From positions 1 to 35,726 of the forward strand of contig CANQOP010000020.1 of NCBI GenBank assembly GCA_947625485.1: a stretch of DNA of 35,726 nt, in the 5' to 3' direction. Shown here one piece after another: positions 1-7,424 of the stretch. Within the stretch, counting starts at the first letter, position 1; the number at the start of each line of letters is the position of its first letter. The position numbers were made by a program, and so were the translations under genes. The DNA comes from an uncultured Clostridia bacterium. Its GTDB lineage: Bacteria > Bacillota > Clostridia > Oscillospirales > Acutalibacteraceae. The notes beneath the pieces were generated by a model, which was not told the DNA's origin, searched no databases, and saw nothing but the letters and a program-made list of their open reading frames with translations.

Positions 1-193
1 GATGAATGATGTAGAGAAGCGGCAGCTTATGGAATCGCTGATTTCAGAGATACAGATTTTTGAGGACAGGCAGCCTAGTGGCCAATGGCTCAAATCCATG
101 AAATTCAAGCTCCCCATTATTGAGGGGGATATGGAGTTGAGTTTGGACAACGATAAACATGTGGAGTGCGTGGTATTATTAACAAAGAAATAA
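1..193 (+). CDS. Large serine recombinase, C-terminal fragment (cut by window edge)
   Basis: Reading frame open to the left edge; only the last ~63 residues are visible. The pattern resembles the end of large serine recombinases of Clostridia: an acidic/charged helix (EKRQLMESLISEIQIF), a Trp-Lys-Phe-Leu-Pro strand region (WLKSMKFKLPI) and the characteristic ending HVECVVLLTKK. In such proteins this stretch follows the zinc-ribbon/coiled-coil part used in integration and excision of conjugative or mobilisable elements. The catalytic resolvase domain lies outside the window, so it cannot be said whether the gene is intact. The ATG at base 2 is internal or incidental, not a supported start. It ends 21 nt before the ribosome-binding-site-preceded thioesterase gene, so the element edge probably lies at or just left of the window. 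Confidence 0.7.
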   Translation, partial: MNDVEKRQLMESLISEIQIFEDRQPSGQWLKSMKFKLPIIEGDMELSLDNDKHVECVVLLTKK

Positions 194-200
194 TTAAAAT

Positions 201-206
201 CGGAGG
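201..206 (+). promoter_or_regulatory. Ribosome binding site of thioesterase gene
   Basis: CGGAGG sits 8 nt before the ATG at 215 and fixes this start for the thioesterase gene. Confidence 0.6.
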
Positions 207-214
207 TTAATTAT

Positions 215-622
215 ATGAGTACATTTAAGAATGTTGAGGAAGCTAGAGATTTCTTTAAAAATGACAAATATGCTGAGATGAGCGGTATCGTAATTGACAA
301 AATCGGCGACGACTGGTGCGAGTGCAGTATGGTAATCACAGACATCCACAGAAATGCTATTGGCGGAGTTATGGGCGGTGCGATTTTTACGCTCGCCGAT
401 TTAGCTTTTTCCGTGGCGGCTAACAACGCTCATCTGCCCACGGTAGCGCAGCAGATGAGCGCGAGCTTTATCAGCACTGCGAAGGGCGAAAAACTGATTG
501 CCCGCTCAAAGTGCCGCAAAGACGGAAGAACGACCTGTATATATAACATAGATATTTGCGACGATACAGGCAGAGATATTGCTCAGATAATCGGGACAGG
601 CTACAAGCTCCCTCAGAAGTAA
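215..622 (+). CDS. PaaI-family hotdog-fold thioesterase
   Basis: 135 residues, the usual length for a single hotdog domain. The core signature is visible as an N-A-I-G-G-V-M-G-G-A-I-F run followed by LADLAFSVAAN, matching the PaaI/YbgC-like helix in which a Gly-Gly pair and an Asp place the acyl-CoA thioester; the later strands (QQMSASFISTAKGEKLIARSK region, residues ~74-94) are also typical. The family hydrolyses acyl- or aryl-CoA thioesters in the cytoplasm; the substrate cannot be read from sequence. It stands alone between a recombinase fragment and a strong bidirectional terminator, so no operon partner informs its role. Start chosen at 215 because of the CGGAGG ribosome binding site. 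Confidence 0.85.
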   Translation: MSTFKNVEEARDFFKNDKYAEMSGIVIDKIGDDWCECSMVITDIHRNAIGGVMGGAIFTLADLAFSVAANNAHLPTVAQQMSASFISTAKGEKLIARSKCRKDGRTTCIYNIDICDDTGRDIAQIIGTGYKLPQK

Positions 623-646
623 ATGCAAAACTATCACTAACACAAT

Positions 647-681
647 AAAGGACTTCAAAACTAAGCGTTTTGAAGTCCTTT
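647..681. terminator. Bidirectional intrinsic terminator
   Basis: A perfect 15-bp inverted repeat (647-661 and 667-681) with a 5-nt loop; the stem ends are A-rich on the left and T-rich on the right, so it can end both the thioesterase transcript (+) and the leuB/phosphatase transcript (-). The two genes converge here. Confidence 0.85.
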
Positions 682-690
682 TATTCATAT

Positions 691-1404
691 TTATCTTTTA
701 TACGGTGTGAAAATTTCTGCGCTCGTTTCAACAATATGGTCAACAAACTCACCGCCGCATTTTTCGCGTATCAGGTTTATTGCCTCGGTGTAATCGTCGG
801 GATTACCGCGCGTCAGTGAATGGCAGTCCGTTCCTACAATATCAATATATCCGCGTTTAATATATTTTATTAGCCTGCGTTTTTGTGAGAAGCCTTTGAA
901 CGCTCCTACATTTGTCTGAATAAGTATTCCCTCATTCACGAGATTTTGTACGAGACTTTCGTCGCTCATAAGGTGCTCATATCGCTCAATATGAGTGAGA
1001 ACCGGCTGTAGTCCGTGGTTATTCTGCAAGGTGTTGAAATAATCAAGCGTTTTACCTTTAAAACTGGCGCCGAACGGGAACTCGCACAAAATATATTTTG
1101 AGCCACCGTAACACACAGGCTCAAGGTTTTTGTTGTTGAACAGATAGTCCGTCACATAAACCTCCGCTCCGACACAGATATTTACATCGCCGGGAAGATA
1201 CGGCAAAAGCTTTTGAAGCGACTTATCACGCCTTTGAAGAAAGCTGTCCATACTTTCCTCATTGGTATAATAGTGCGGAGTAAAGCAGAGGTTTTTGACA
1301 TTCTGCGCTCTCAGCTTATCTATAATCTCCAAGCTCATCTCGACGCTTTTTGAGCCGTCGTCCATCTCGGGGAGTATGTGTGAGTGCATATCGTAGTAGG
1401 TCAT
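691..1404 (-). CDS. PHP-domain protein-tyrosine phosphatase, CpsB/YwqE type
   Basis: 237 residues, matching the CpsB/CapC/YwqE family of manganese-dependent tyrosine phosphatases. The N-terminal metal motif DMHSHILPEMDDGS (residues 5-18) holds the two His and the Asp-Asp-Gly typical of this family; later metal ligands are seen in CFTPHYY, in the LTHIERY segment, and in DCHS near residue 193. Known members dephosphorylate the tyrosine kinase controlling capsule or exopolysaccharide export. No capsule genes are nearby; it is 14 nt downstream of leuB and likely co-transcribed with it, so its partner kinase must be elsewhere. A more general PHP-type phosphoesterase role is possible. Confidence 0.85.
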   Translation of the reverse strand: MTYYDMHSHILPEMDDGSKSVEMSLEIIDKLRAQNVKNLCFTPHYYTNEESMDSFLQRRDKSLQKLLPYLPGDVNICVGAEVYVTDYLFNNKNLEPVCYGGSKYILCEFPFGASFKGKTLDYFNTLQNNHGLQPVLTHIERYEHLMSDESLVQNLVNEGILIQTNVGAFKGFSQKRRLIKYIKRGYIDIVGTDCHSLTRGNPDDYTEAINLIREKCGGEFVDHIVETSAEIFTPYKR

Positions 1405-1418
1405 CTTTTCACCTTAAT

Positions 1419-2492
1419 TCAAAGATTTTCACAAACCTTATCGCCCATCTCCGAGCAGGATACCTTAACAGTATCGTCAGAAAGAATATCGGGAGTGCGA
1501 TATTTTTTAAGCGTTTCATTAACGGCGTTTTCAATAGCGTCGGCAGCCTCTCCCTGGTCAAGTGAATAGCGCAGCATCATTGCAACCGAAAGGATAGTTG
1601 CGAGCGGATTGGCGATACCCTGTCCCGCTATATCGGGAGCTGAACCGTGGATAGGCTCGTAAAGTCCAAACTTGCCCTCCGCAAGGCTTGCGGAAGCAAG
1701 CATACCTATTGAGCCGGCAATCATAGAAGCCTCATCGGAAAGAATGTCACCGAATATATTCGAGGTTACAATTACGTCAAACTGGCGGGGATTGCGAACA
1801 AGCTGCATAGCGCAGTTATCAACATACAAGTGATTCAGCTCAACCTCGGGATAATCCTTTGCAACCTTGATAACAGTTTCTCTCCAAAGACGCGAGGACT
1901 CAAGGACGTTAGCCTTATCAACACTCGTTACCTTCTTATTTCTCTTCATTGCCATTTCAAACGCTGTGCGAGCGATACGCTCAATTTCAGGAACAGAGTA
2001 CATCTCAGTATCCCAAGCCGCAGGAGCGCCGTCCTCGTTTGTGCAGCGGCCGCGCTTACCGAAGTAAATTCCGCCCGTGAGCTCGCGAACAATAAGTATA
2101 TCGAGCTGACCTCCGATAATTTCGTCCTTTATCGGAGAGTCACCCTGAAGCGGTTCAAAAATAACGGAAGGACGCAGATTAGCGAAAAGTCCGAGAGCAC
2201 CGCGAATACCGAGAAGTCCTGCCTCCGGGCGCTTATTTCCCGGAAGAGTATCCCACTTAGGTCCGCCAACCGCGCCGAGAAGAACGCTGTCGGACGATTT
2301 GCATTTATCAATAGTCTCCTTAGGAAGCGGCTCGCCAGTTGCGTCAATCGCACAGCCGCCCATAAGAGCTTCGTCATACTCAACGGTAAAGTTAAATTTT
2401 TCCGCTGTTTTGTTAAGCACCTTTACAGCCTCGTCAACTATTTCGGGACCGATGCCGTCGCCTTTAAGCAAAGTAATTTTGTAATCAGCCAT
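1419..2492 (-). CDS. leuB: 3-isopropylmalate dehydrogenase
   Basis: Catalyses NAD-dependent oxidation and decarboxylation of 3-isopropylmalate to 2-oxoisocaproate, the third step committed to leucine. 357 residues, normal length. Visible family signatures: the N-terminal GDGIGPEIV, the [11 protein letters not shown] segment, [10 protein letters not shown], the substrate-binding [14 protein letters not shown], the metal-binding Asp cluster in [13 protein letters not shown], and the NAD-binding [18 protein letters not shown]. The Leu residues around [16 protein letters not shown] fit LeuB rather than isocitrate or tartrate dehydrogenase. An AAGGAGA ribosome binding site precedes the ATG. leuA, leuC and leuD are not in the window, so the leucine genes are split; the neighbour downstream is a phosphatase. 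Confidence 0.95.
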   Translation of the reverse strand: MADYKITLLKGDGIGPEIVDEAVKVLNKTAEKFNFTVEYDEALMGGCAIDATGEPLPKETIDKCKSSDSVLLGAVGGPKWDTLPGNKRPEAGLLGIRGALGLFANLRPSVIFEPLQGDSPIKDEIIGGQLDILIVRELTGGIYFGKRGRCTNEDGAPAAWDTEMYSVPEIERIARTAFEMAMKRNKKVTSVDKANVLESSRLWRETVIKVAKDYPEVELNHLYVDNCAMQLVRNPRQFDVIVTSNIFGDILSDEASMIAGSIGMLASASLAEGKFGLYEPIHGSAPDIAGQGIANPLATILSVAMMLRYSLDQGEAADAIENAVNETLKKYRTPDILSDDTVKVSCSEMGDKVCENL

Positions 2493-2601
2493 AATTTTAT
2501 CTCCTTAATTTTATTTATTAAAAGGTGGTATTGCACAGATAATATGTCCACGGTAAGATAATAAAAGTTACGAAATAATTATCACATGGTGTAACGAAAA
2601 A

Positions 2602-2623
2602 GATTGTAAAACATTATACAATC
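2602..2623 (-). terminator. Weak AT-rich hairpin, possible terminator of the histidine phosphatase gene
   Basis: A 7-bp inverted repeat (2602-2608 / 2617-2623) with an 8-nt loop. Read on the minus strand it is followed by a run of five T. The stem is mostly A-T, so termination would be weak and leuB could receive read-through. The rest of the 152-nt gap up to leuB shows no convincing regulatory element. Confidence 0.35.
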
Positions 2624-2644
2624 ATACAAAAAATCAAAAGCCTA

Positions 2645-3265
2645 TTACTCATTTTGTATCGGGATTTTCTGATAAACCTCCATTACCCTGTCGCGCTGCC
2701 ATAGCATAGGATTTATGCGCACAGAATAACCAAAGCCGTTATCCATTACCCACTCGAAGGGCTTAGCCTGCGGAAGTCCGTAGACCGAAAGCAGCGTCAT
2801 AATAACTCCTCCATGCGTGATAACGACTGCTTCGGTATTATTCGTTTTCATCATTCCCTCAACAATTTGCTCGAAAATAAGGCAAATTCGCTTTGTAAAC
2901 TCAGCTCCGCTCTCCCCTTTCGGCGGTTTAACATTTTTCTGTCCGGCAAGCCATTGCTCAAAGGTCGGGTCACTTTTCAGTTCCTCCGCGGTCTTTCCCT
3001 CCCATTCTCCGAAACAACACTCCGAAAGCTGGTCTATCACTAAAGGATTCTGGTGCGGATAGAGAATTTTTGCGGTTTCCGTACAGCGTTTGAGCGGACT
3101 TGTAAACACGACCTGAGTGCCCGGGTAGATAAAGCGGCTGTCATACTCAAGCAGATTTTGCCTGCCGTCGTCGCTTAACGGAACGTCTGTCGTGCCGATA
3201 TACTTACCTTTAAGAGTATCGGATATGTCTCCGTGACGAATGAAATGTATTAAATATGATTGCAT
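2645..3265 (-). CDS. Histidine phosphatase family protein
   Basis: Branch-1 histidine phosphatase (phosphoglycerate mutase-like). The phosphohistidine motif FIRHG is at residues 8-12, and the second catalytic part is seen in ECCFGEWEGKT and the C-terminal VITHGG. The YIGTTDVPLSDDGRQ region is typical of CobC/GpmB-like small phosphatases rather than of glycolytic phosphoglycerate mutase. Substrate unknown. Start set at the ATG at 3265, because AAAGTGAG lies 7 nt upstream; a GTG four codons further up (3277) is in frame but has no ribosome binding site. It is followed by leuB after a 152-nt gap and divergent from the XRE regulator. Confidence 0.8.
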   Translation of the reverse strand: MQSYLIHFIRHGDISDTLKGKYIGTTDVPLSDDGRQNLLEYDSRFIYPGTQVVFTSPLKRCTETAKILYPHQNPLVIDQLSECCFGEWEGKTAEELKSDPTFEQWLAGQKNVKPPKGESGAEFTKRICLIFEQIVEGMMKTNNTEAVVITHGGVIMTLLSVYGLPQAKPFEWVMDNGFGYSVRINPMLWQRDRVMEVYQKIPIQNE

Positions 3266-3277
3266 AGTAACACTCAC

Positions 3278-3306
3278 TTTACAAATTGTATTTTATCGTT
3301 TATACT
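3278..3306 (+). promoter_or_regulatory. Promoter of the XRE regulator gene
   Basis: TTTACA (3278-3283), 17-nt spacer, TATACT (3301-3306). Transcription would start near 3313, about 30 nt before the ATG at 3345. The -35 overlaps the ribosome binding site of the divergent phosphatase gene, so a regulator bound here could affect both genes. Confidence 0.6.
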
Positions 3307-3344
3307 AGCAGTAATATAACATTTAGTTCAAAGGGGTGTTTGTT

Positions 3345-4013
3345 ATGAATAAAGAGTTCGGAAGAATTATAACTAATCTGAGAAAAAACAAGGGACTCAG
3401 CCAGAAAGACGCGGCAAAAGAGCTTGGGATTTCTCAGGCATTGCTGTCGCATTACGAGAAGGGTATACGCGAATGCGGACTTAACTTTCTCGTGAGGACT
3501 GCCGATTTCTACGATGTATCCGTGGACTATCTTCTAGGACGCACACCGAATCCGTCGGGCGGCAAAACAGAAGCAAATGATATTCCGGAAATTGACGAAG
3601 TAAGCGATGTCAACAAAATAAAAAGCAACACCTATTGCATGCTCAACAGAAAGCTGATAGTAAACTCCGCCGCAATAATCTACAGTCTGCTCGCGGAGAT
3701 TAACAACAAAAAGCTGAGCAAACACATTACCGAATACCTGAGCGTTGCAGAATACAGAATGTTCAGATATATTTATTCTTTAAAAGAAAATAATAATTTG
3801 GACGTATTCGGAATAGAAAGCAACTCTATAGACGAGTACTGCATAAGCTCTATGGCGCTGAGCACCGCGAGAATTAATGATATTAAACAGAATATAGACG
3901 GTCCCGAATTGTCCGCAGACGTACTTTCGGACAAGTTCAGCGAAAGCTACACTTCCCTGCACCACCTTATTAAAAATGCAGAAAAAACGCTCGAACAGAA
4001 TTTTAAATTATAA
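3345..4013 (+). CDS. XRE-family transcriptional regulator
   Basis: 222 residues. The N-terminal ~60 residues form a Cro/C1-type helix-turn-helix: FGRIITNLRKNKGLSQKDAA then LGISQALLSHYEKG, with the conserved ending VRTADFYDVSVDYLLGR. The remaining ~150 residues are mainly helical and polar, with no domain I recognise; they may serve dimerisation or signal sensing. Start at 3345 because AAAGGGG lies 8 nt upstream; a GTG at 3336 in the same frame overlaps that site and is unlikely. The gene is divergent from the histidine phosphatase and stands alone before a terminator. Such regulators in Clostridia control stress or prophage functions, but no target is evident here. Confidence 0.85.
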   Translation: MNKEFGRIITNLRKNKGLSQKDAAKELGISQALLSHYEKGIRECGLNFLVRTADFYDVSVDYLLGRTPNPSGGKTEANDIPEIDEVSDVNKIKSNTYCMLNRKLIVNSAAIIYSLLAEINNKKLSKHITEYLSVAEYRMFRYIYSLKENNNLDVFGIESNSIDEYCISSMALSTARINDIKQNIDGPELSADVLSDKFSESYTSLHHLIKNAEKTLEQNFKL

Positions 4014-4034
4014 CAATATAATTTTACAAAAACA

Positions 4035-4064
4035 CACCCGCTATGTCAAGTCACACAGCGGGTG
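4035..4064. terminator. Bidirectional intrinsic terminator
   Basis: An 8-bp GC-rich stem (4035-4042 / 4057-4064) that extends inward with one mismatch, followed by CAATTTTATT on the plus strand and flanked by A-rich bases on the left. It lies between two convergent genes. Confidence 0.7.
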
Positions 4065-4069
4065 CAATT

Positions 4070-5701
4070 TTATTGTTCAGATGCTGAGGTAGGCTCAGTT
4101 TCCTCCTCGCCCTTACTCACGATAATTGTAATGGTTGAGCCGTCCTCTAGGGTATCTCCGTCTTTGTAATCCTTATAACCGATTACAGTACCCTCATCAT
4201 ACTTATCGCTGTACTGATACTCGGCGTTGACGACAAATCCCTGATTGGCCAAAGTCTTTGCGGCGATATTAACGGTTTTTTTCTTAATTTTCGGAAGCTT
4301 GCGCATCTGCAATCCCTTACTTACCTTTACGGTAATTGAAATTTCTCCCGAGGCAGTAACCTTAGAGCCCTCCTTCGGAGATTGTTCCATAATTACGCCT
4401 TCTGCGTATTCATCGCTGTAGCTTTCGTCGGTATCGCGGTAAATTTTTATATCTCCTGCCTTTTCAGAATCCTTGACAGCGTCCTCGTAAGATATACCGA
4501 CGTACTTTGGAACGGTTTCTCCTGTCCATTCCTCGGTAGCAGACTTTGTTTCTTCTATGTTTTTCTCTGCGAAAAGACCTGCAAACGGGTTTTGAATAAG
4601 TAAAAATACTCCGAGCGTACCGACAATAAGGATTGAAACGACAGCAGTAATTATACTCACAGAGCGGTGTGAAATCCCCTGCTCCTTTTTTATATCGGAA
4701 TTTTTGACGTTCATACTTGCCGTGCGTGAGATTTCCTCCTGAATTGCCTGAGCAGTATGAGAAACAGAAAGCTGAGAACGAAGGTCGTCAAAATCTGTAA
4801 TTCTATTCTCACGCTTTACCTGTAAGCCGTTGGCAATAGCGGTTACCACGTGAGGCGGCAAACGCTTCACGGTGCTTGTACTCATAAGCAGGCGCGAGTC
4901 CTTCAGACGGTCTTTAGCGCTTGCGGGGAGATTTCCTGTCAGAGCATAGAAGAGCGTAGCCGAAATTCCGTAAATCTCTGTTATACTGTCCAACGGAAAA
5001 TTATCCATATACTGTTCTGGAGCAGCGCAACCCGAATATAGCTGAGATTTCAGCGGTGTGCCGCGCTTGCGTTCGTTTGCTGTGGCAAAGCCTGCGATTT
5101 TAATTTTACCGAAGGCTGTCACATACATATTTTTAGGAGAAATGGCATAGTGGCCGAGACCGCGGCGGTGAAGCGCCTCCAAGGCGGAAATAACAGGCAT
5201 AAACAGCGGACGTGCTATATCCCAGTCGAGGTGACCGTTACTTCGCTCTATATACTCCTCAAACGGAATGAGGTCCTGATTCTCCTCTATTACATAAGCT
5301 GTGTTGTTTTCCTGAAAAATATTGTGTATTTTTATGAGAGCGGAAAAGTCCTTCAGCTCAGCGATAGTACGGAAATAGGAAATAAAATCCGACATAAGCT
5401 TGCGAAATATGTCGTCATTTTCAAAGCTTATTGAAAGATTAATTTCGCCGTTTTCGCGCGTAAAGAGTCCCATCGGCAAAAACTCACAGACAATAACGAC
5501 ATCTCCCGTTTGCTTGTCGAATGAAATATAACGAGAGCTCTCTCCGTTCGTATCAATGACGGAGCCTATAATATATCTTCCGTGGAGGATAGTTCCATAC
5601 GGTAAATACGGGGAATGCTGAGCTTTTGAATTATCAAAACCGCAGCTCGGACATTTGATATTGTCGCCGATTTCCCTCATACAGCCCATACATAATGACA
5701 T
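4070..5701 (-). CDS. Zinc-ribbon / pseudokinase / transmembrane / PASTA protein
   Basis: 543 residues from the ATG at 5701 (AGGAGGT 6 nt upstream). Order of parts: a short zinc ribbon (Cys4, Cys7, Cys17, Cys20), a protein-kinase-like domain (~38-312), a transmembrane segment (~348-370) and two PASTA repeats (~394-463 and ~465-531), then a Glu/Thr-rich tail. The kinase fold is recognisable from a catalytic-loop relic (HYAISPKN, 184-191) and an intact APE motif (227-229), but key residues are gone: the VAVK-type Lys is replaced (VVIVC, 68-72), HRD reads HYA, and DFG reads GFA (204-206). It is therefore probably inactive. The extracellular PASTA part would bind peptidoglycan or muropeptides, and the cytoplasmic part could act as a scaffold. 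It is close to the active PASTA kinase gene at 7425-9488, but separately promoted. Confidence 0.85.
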   Translation of the reverse strand: MSLCMGCMREIGDNIKCPSCGFDNSKAQHSPYLPYGTILHGRYIIGSVIDTNGESSRYISFDKQTGDVVIVCEFLPMGLFTRENGEINLSISFENDDIFRKLMSDFISYFRTIAELKDFSALIKIHNIFQENNTAYVIEENQDLIPFEEYIERSNGHLDWDIARPLFMPVISALEALHRRGLGHYAISPKNMYVTAFGKIKIAGFATANERKRGTPLKSQLYSGCAAPEQYMDNFPLDSITEIYGISATLFYALTGNLPASAKDRLKDSRLLMSTSTVKRLPPHVVTAIANGLQVKRENRITDFDDLRSQLSVSHTAQAIQEEISRTASMNVKNSDIKKEQGISHRSVSIITAVVSILIVGTLGVFLLIQNPFAGLFAEKNIEETKSATEEWTGETVPKYVGISYEDAVKDSEKAGDIKIYRDTDESYSDEYAEGVIMEQSPKEGSKVTASGEISITVKVSKGLQMRKLPKIKKKTVNIAAKTLANQGFVVNAEYQYSDKYDEGTVIGYKDYKDGDTLEDGSTITIIVSKGEEETEPTSASEQ

Positions 5702-5742
5702 CAAATTACCTCCTGATTATCTAATTTATTGCTATATTTAAA

Positions 5743-5772
5743 ATTATAACATAATTAATTCTCAAAAAGCAA
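5743..5772 (-). promoter_or_regulatory. Promoter of the pseudokinase gene
   Basis: On the minus strand: TTGCTT (5767-5772), 18-nt spacer, TATAAT (5743-5748) with a TG one base upstream (extended -10). It lies ~40 nt before the start codon and separates this gene from the ylo-type operon. The rest of the 179-nt gap, up to thiN, shows no other clear signal. Confidence 0.55.
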
Positions 5773-5880
5773 TAAAAGCAAGTGTATTTATTATTACAGT
5801 TTTGTTAAATGAAGCGTCGATTGGTAACGAAGAAAGTGGAAACAAAGCGAAAAGGTTACTATTTTAATACTTTTAGAGAA

Positions 5881-6540
5881 TTAAACGCTTTTTTCCAGTA
5901 TTAAAACAGCTGTACCCGATTCTATCACAACCTCCGCCCTGTTATCTAGAAAAATATTGGAAATTCCCACAGCAACCGAGCTTTGTATTCTCAGCTTATC
6001 GGCGGGATACTCCACATTACAGTCGTAGGTTACCGTGACCTCGGGGCAACCGAAAGGAAACACGGAAAAAGTTTTCCCCTCAACATTATATAATGTATGT
6101 CTTCCCTTTGAAAAGTAGAATATCTCTTCCCTGTCGGAAAAAATTGCCGCTTTTGCGCCGTTTTCCGAGATGTATTGCAGCACAGAAATATTGGCAAGCG
6201 TGTGGTCAAGTCTTCCGCCGACTGCGGCGAAAAGAATAATTTCCTTATATCCGCGCTCCAGCGCAACAGTTGCACAATGCATAGAATCTGTGTCATTTTT
6301 ATGCGTGCGCAGAGTGACCTTAGGAATATCCTCGGGCAGAGAGTCCGAAAGCGAATCAAAATCCCCTACAAAAAGGTCGGGTTTTATTCCCGCTTTTTTT
6401 GCGTAAGTATATCCGCTGTCTGCACAAATAACAAAATCGTCAGGTACGCTTTTATCCGTCGGACTGTTTCCGCGTATTTTCTGCCTTATAAAATCAACAT
6501 CGGCATCGGGAGCGCCGCAGATTATAACACATCTCTCCAT
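5881..6540 (-). CDS. thiN: Thiamine diphosphokinase
   Basis: Transfers pyrophosphate from ATP to thiamine, giving the cofactor thiamine diphosphate. About 219 residues. Signatures: a CADSGYTYAKKAGIKPDLFVGDFDSL block (Asp residues for metal and thiamine), THKNDTDSMHCA, and GGRLDHTLANI, in the order seen in bacterial ThiN. The start is set at the ATG at 6540, which shares one base with the rsgA stop (TAATG coupling); an in-frame ATG at 6555 has no properly spaced ribosome binding site. It is the last gene of the ylo-type operon, as in Bacillus subtilis (yloS), but rpe, normally between rsgA and thiN, is missing. Confidence 0.9.
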   Translation of the reverse strand: MERCVIICGAPDADVDFIRQKIRGNSPTDKSVPDDFVICADSGYTYAKKAGIKPDLFVGDFDSLSDSLPEDIPKVTLRTHKNDTDSMHCATVALERGYKEIILFAAVGGRLDHTLANISVLQYISENGAKAAIFSDREEIFYFSKGRHTLYNVEGKTFSVFPFGCPEVTVTYDCNVEYPADKLRIQSSVAVGISNIFLDNRAEVVIESGTAVLILEKSV

Positions 6541-7424
6541 TATTTTCTCTGCCATTCCTTAATATTCTTAACCTCGTCGTACATAGCTGCATAGCTTTTG
6601 TGGCGGCTTTCGGAAATTTTACCTTCCTTTACGGCTGCGATTATACTGCAGCCCTTTTCACAAGTATGCGAACACGAGGTAAACTGACAAGTCGTTATAT
6701 ACTCCCGAAACTCGGGAAAACAGAACTGAATATTATCCTTATCTATCAAATTATAGCGTTCAAGGTCTACTGTGGAAAATCCCGGGGTATCCGCCACATA
6801 ACCGCCGCCGATTTTAAAAAGCTCAACCGTGCGTGTTGTGTGTCTGCCTCTGCCGAGTTTTTCACTGATTTCGCCCGTCTCCAAATTCAACTCAGGATAA
6901 AGAATATTGAGCAGGGTGGATTTTCCGACGCCGCTGTTACCTGTAAAAGCGGAAATTTTACCGCTGAGCAACCTTTTAATTTCATTTACAGACTCTGAAT
7001 TTTCAGGCGAATAACTAAAAGCTTTTATTCCCGCTTTACGATAAGTCTGTAAAAGCTCCTCTCCCGATTTTAAATCTGATTTTGAAATAACAACAACGGG
7101 CTCGATTTCGTTATCAACAGCGGCGGCGGTCATCTTATCTATAACTAGATAATTCGGAGCAGGCTCCACCGTAGATACAACAATTACAAGAATATCAATA
7201 TTTGCAAGCGGCGGACGACGTAGTGTATTCTTACGCGTAAGTATTTTTTCAATCGCGCTGTATCCGTCGTCAGGCACGGAAATTTCCACTCTGTCGCCTA
7301 CCCTCGGAGAATTATTTTTTTTCCGAAAAATTCCGCGCGCCTTGCACTCGTATATATCGCCGGCGGCCTCTACATAATAGAAGCCGCCCGTGCTTTTAAG
7401 GATAATTCCTTGAATATTATTCAT
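6540..7424 (-). CDS. rsgA: Ribosome small-subunit-dependent GTPase A
   Basis: Late-stage 30S maturation GTPase (YloQ/CpgA/RsgA). 294 residues. Domain order: OB fold (~1-65), then the circularly permuted GTPase with G4 first (SKSDL, 114-118; usual Asn replaced by Ser), G1 GNSGVGKST (162-170), a GRGRHTT switch segment (191-197) and G3 DTPG (212-215), and a C-terminal zinc-binding segment with Cys246, Cys251, His253 and Cys259. The ATG directly abuts the prkC stop, and the gene end overlaps thiN by one base, so it is translationally coupled on both sides. In B. subtilis, RsgA is phosphorylated by PrkC, which fits its neighbour. Confidence 0.95.
   Translation of the reverse strand: MNNIQGIILKSTGGFYYVEAAGDIYECKARGIFRKKNNSPRVGDRVEISVPDDGYSAIEKILTRKNTLRRPPLANIDILVIVVSTVEPAPNYLVIDKMTAAAVDNEIEPVVVISKSDLKSGEELLQTYRKAGIKAFSYSPENSESVNEIKRLLSGKISAFTGNSGVGKSTLLNILYPELNLETGEISEKLGRGRHTTRTVELFKIGGGYVADTPGFSTVDLERYNLIDKDNIQFCFPEFREYITTCQFTSCSHTCEKGCSIIAAVKEGKISESRHKSYAAMYDEVKNIKEWQRK

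Noticed and set aside
2521..2540. GGTGGTATTGC on the plus strand, like the T-box antiterminator motif
   Set aside because: It faces away from leuB, which is on the minus strand, and no plus-strand gene follows closely; the conserved stem I region is absent.
1830..2561. 243-residue plus-strand reading frame
   Set aside because: Lies antisense within leuB, whose motifs are complete; codon use and composition are those of a shadow frame.
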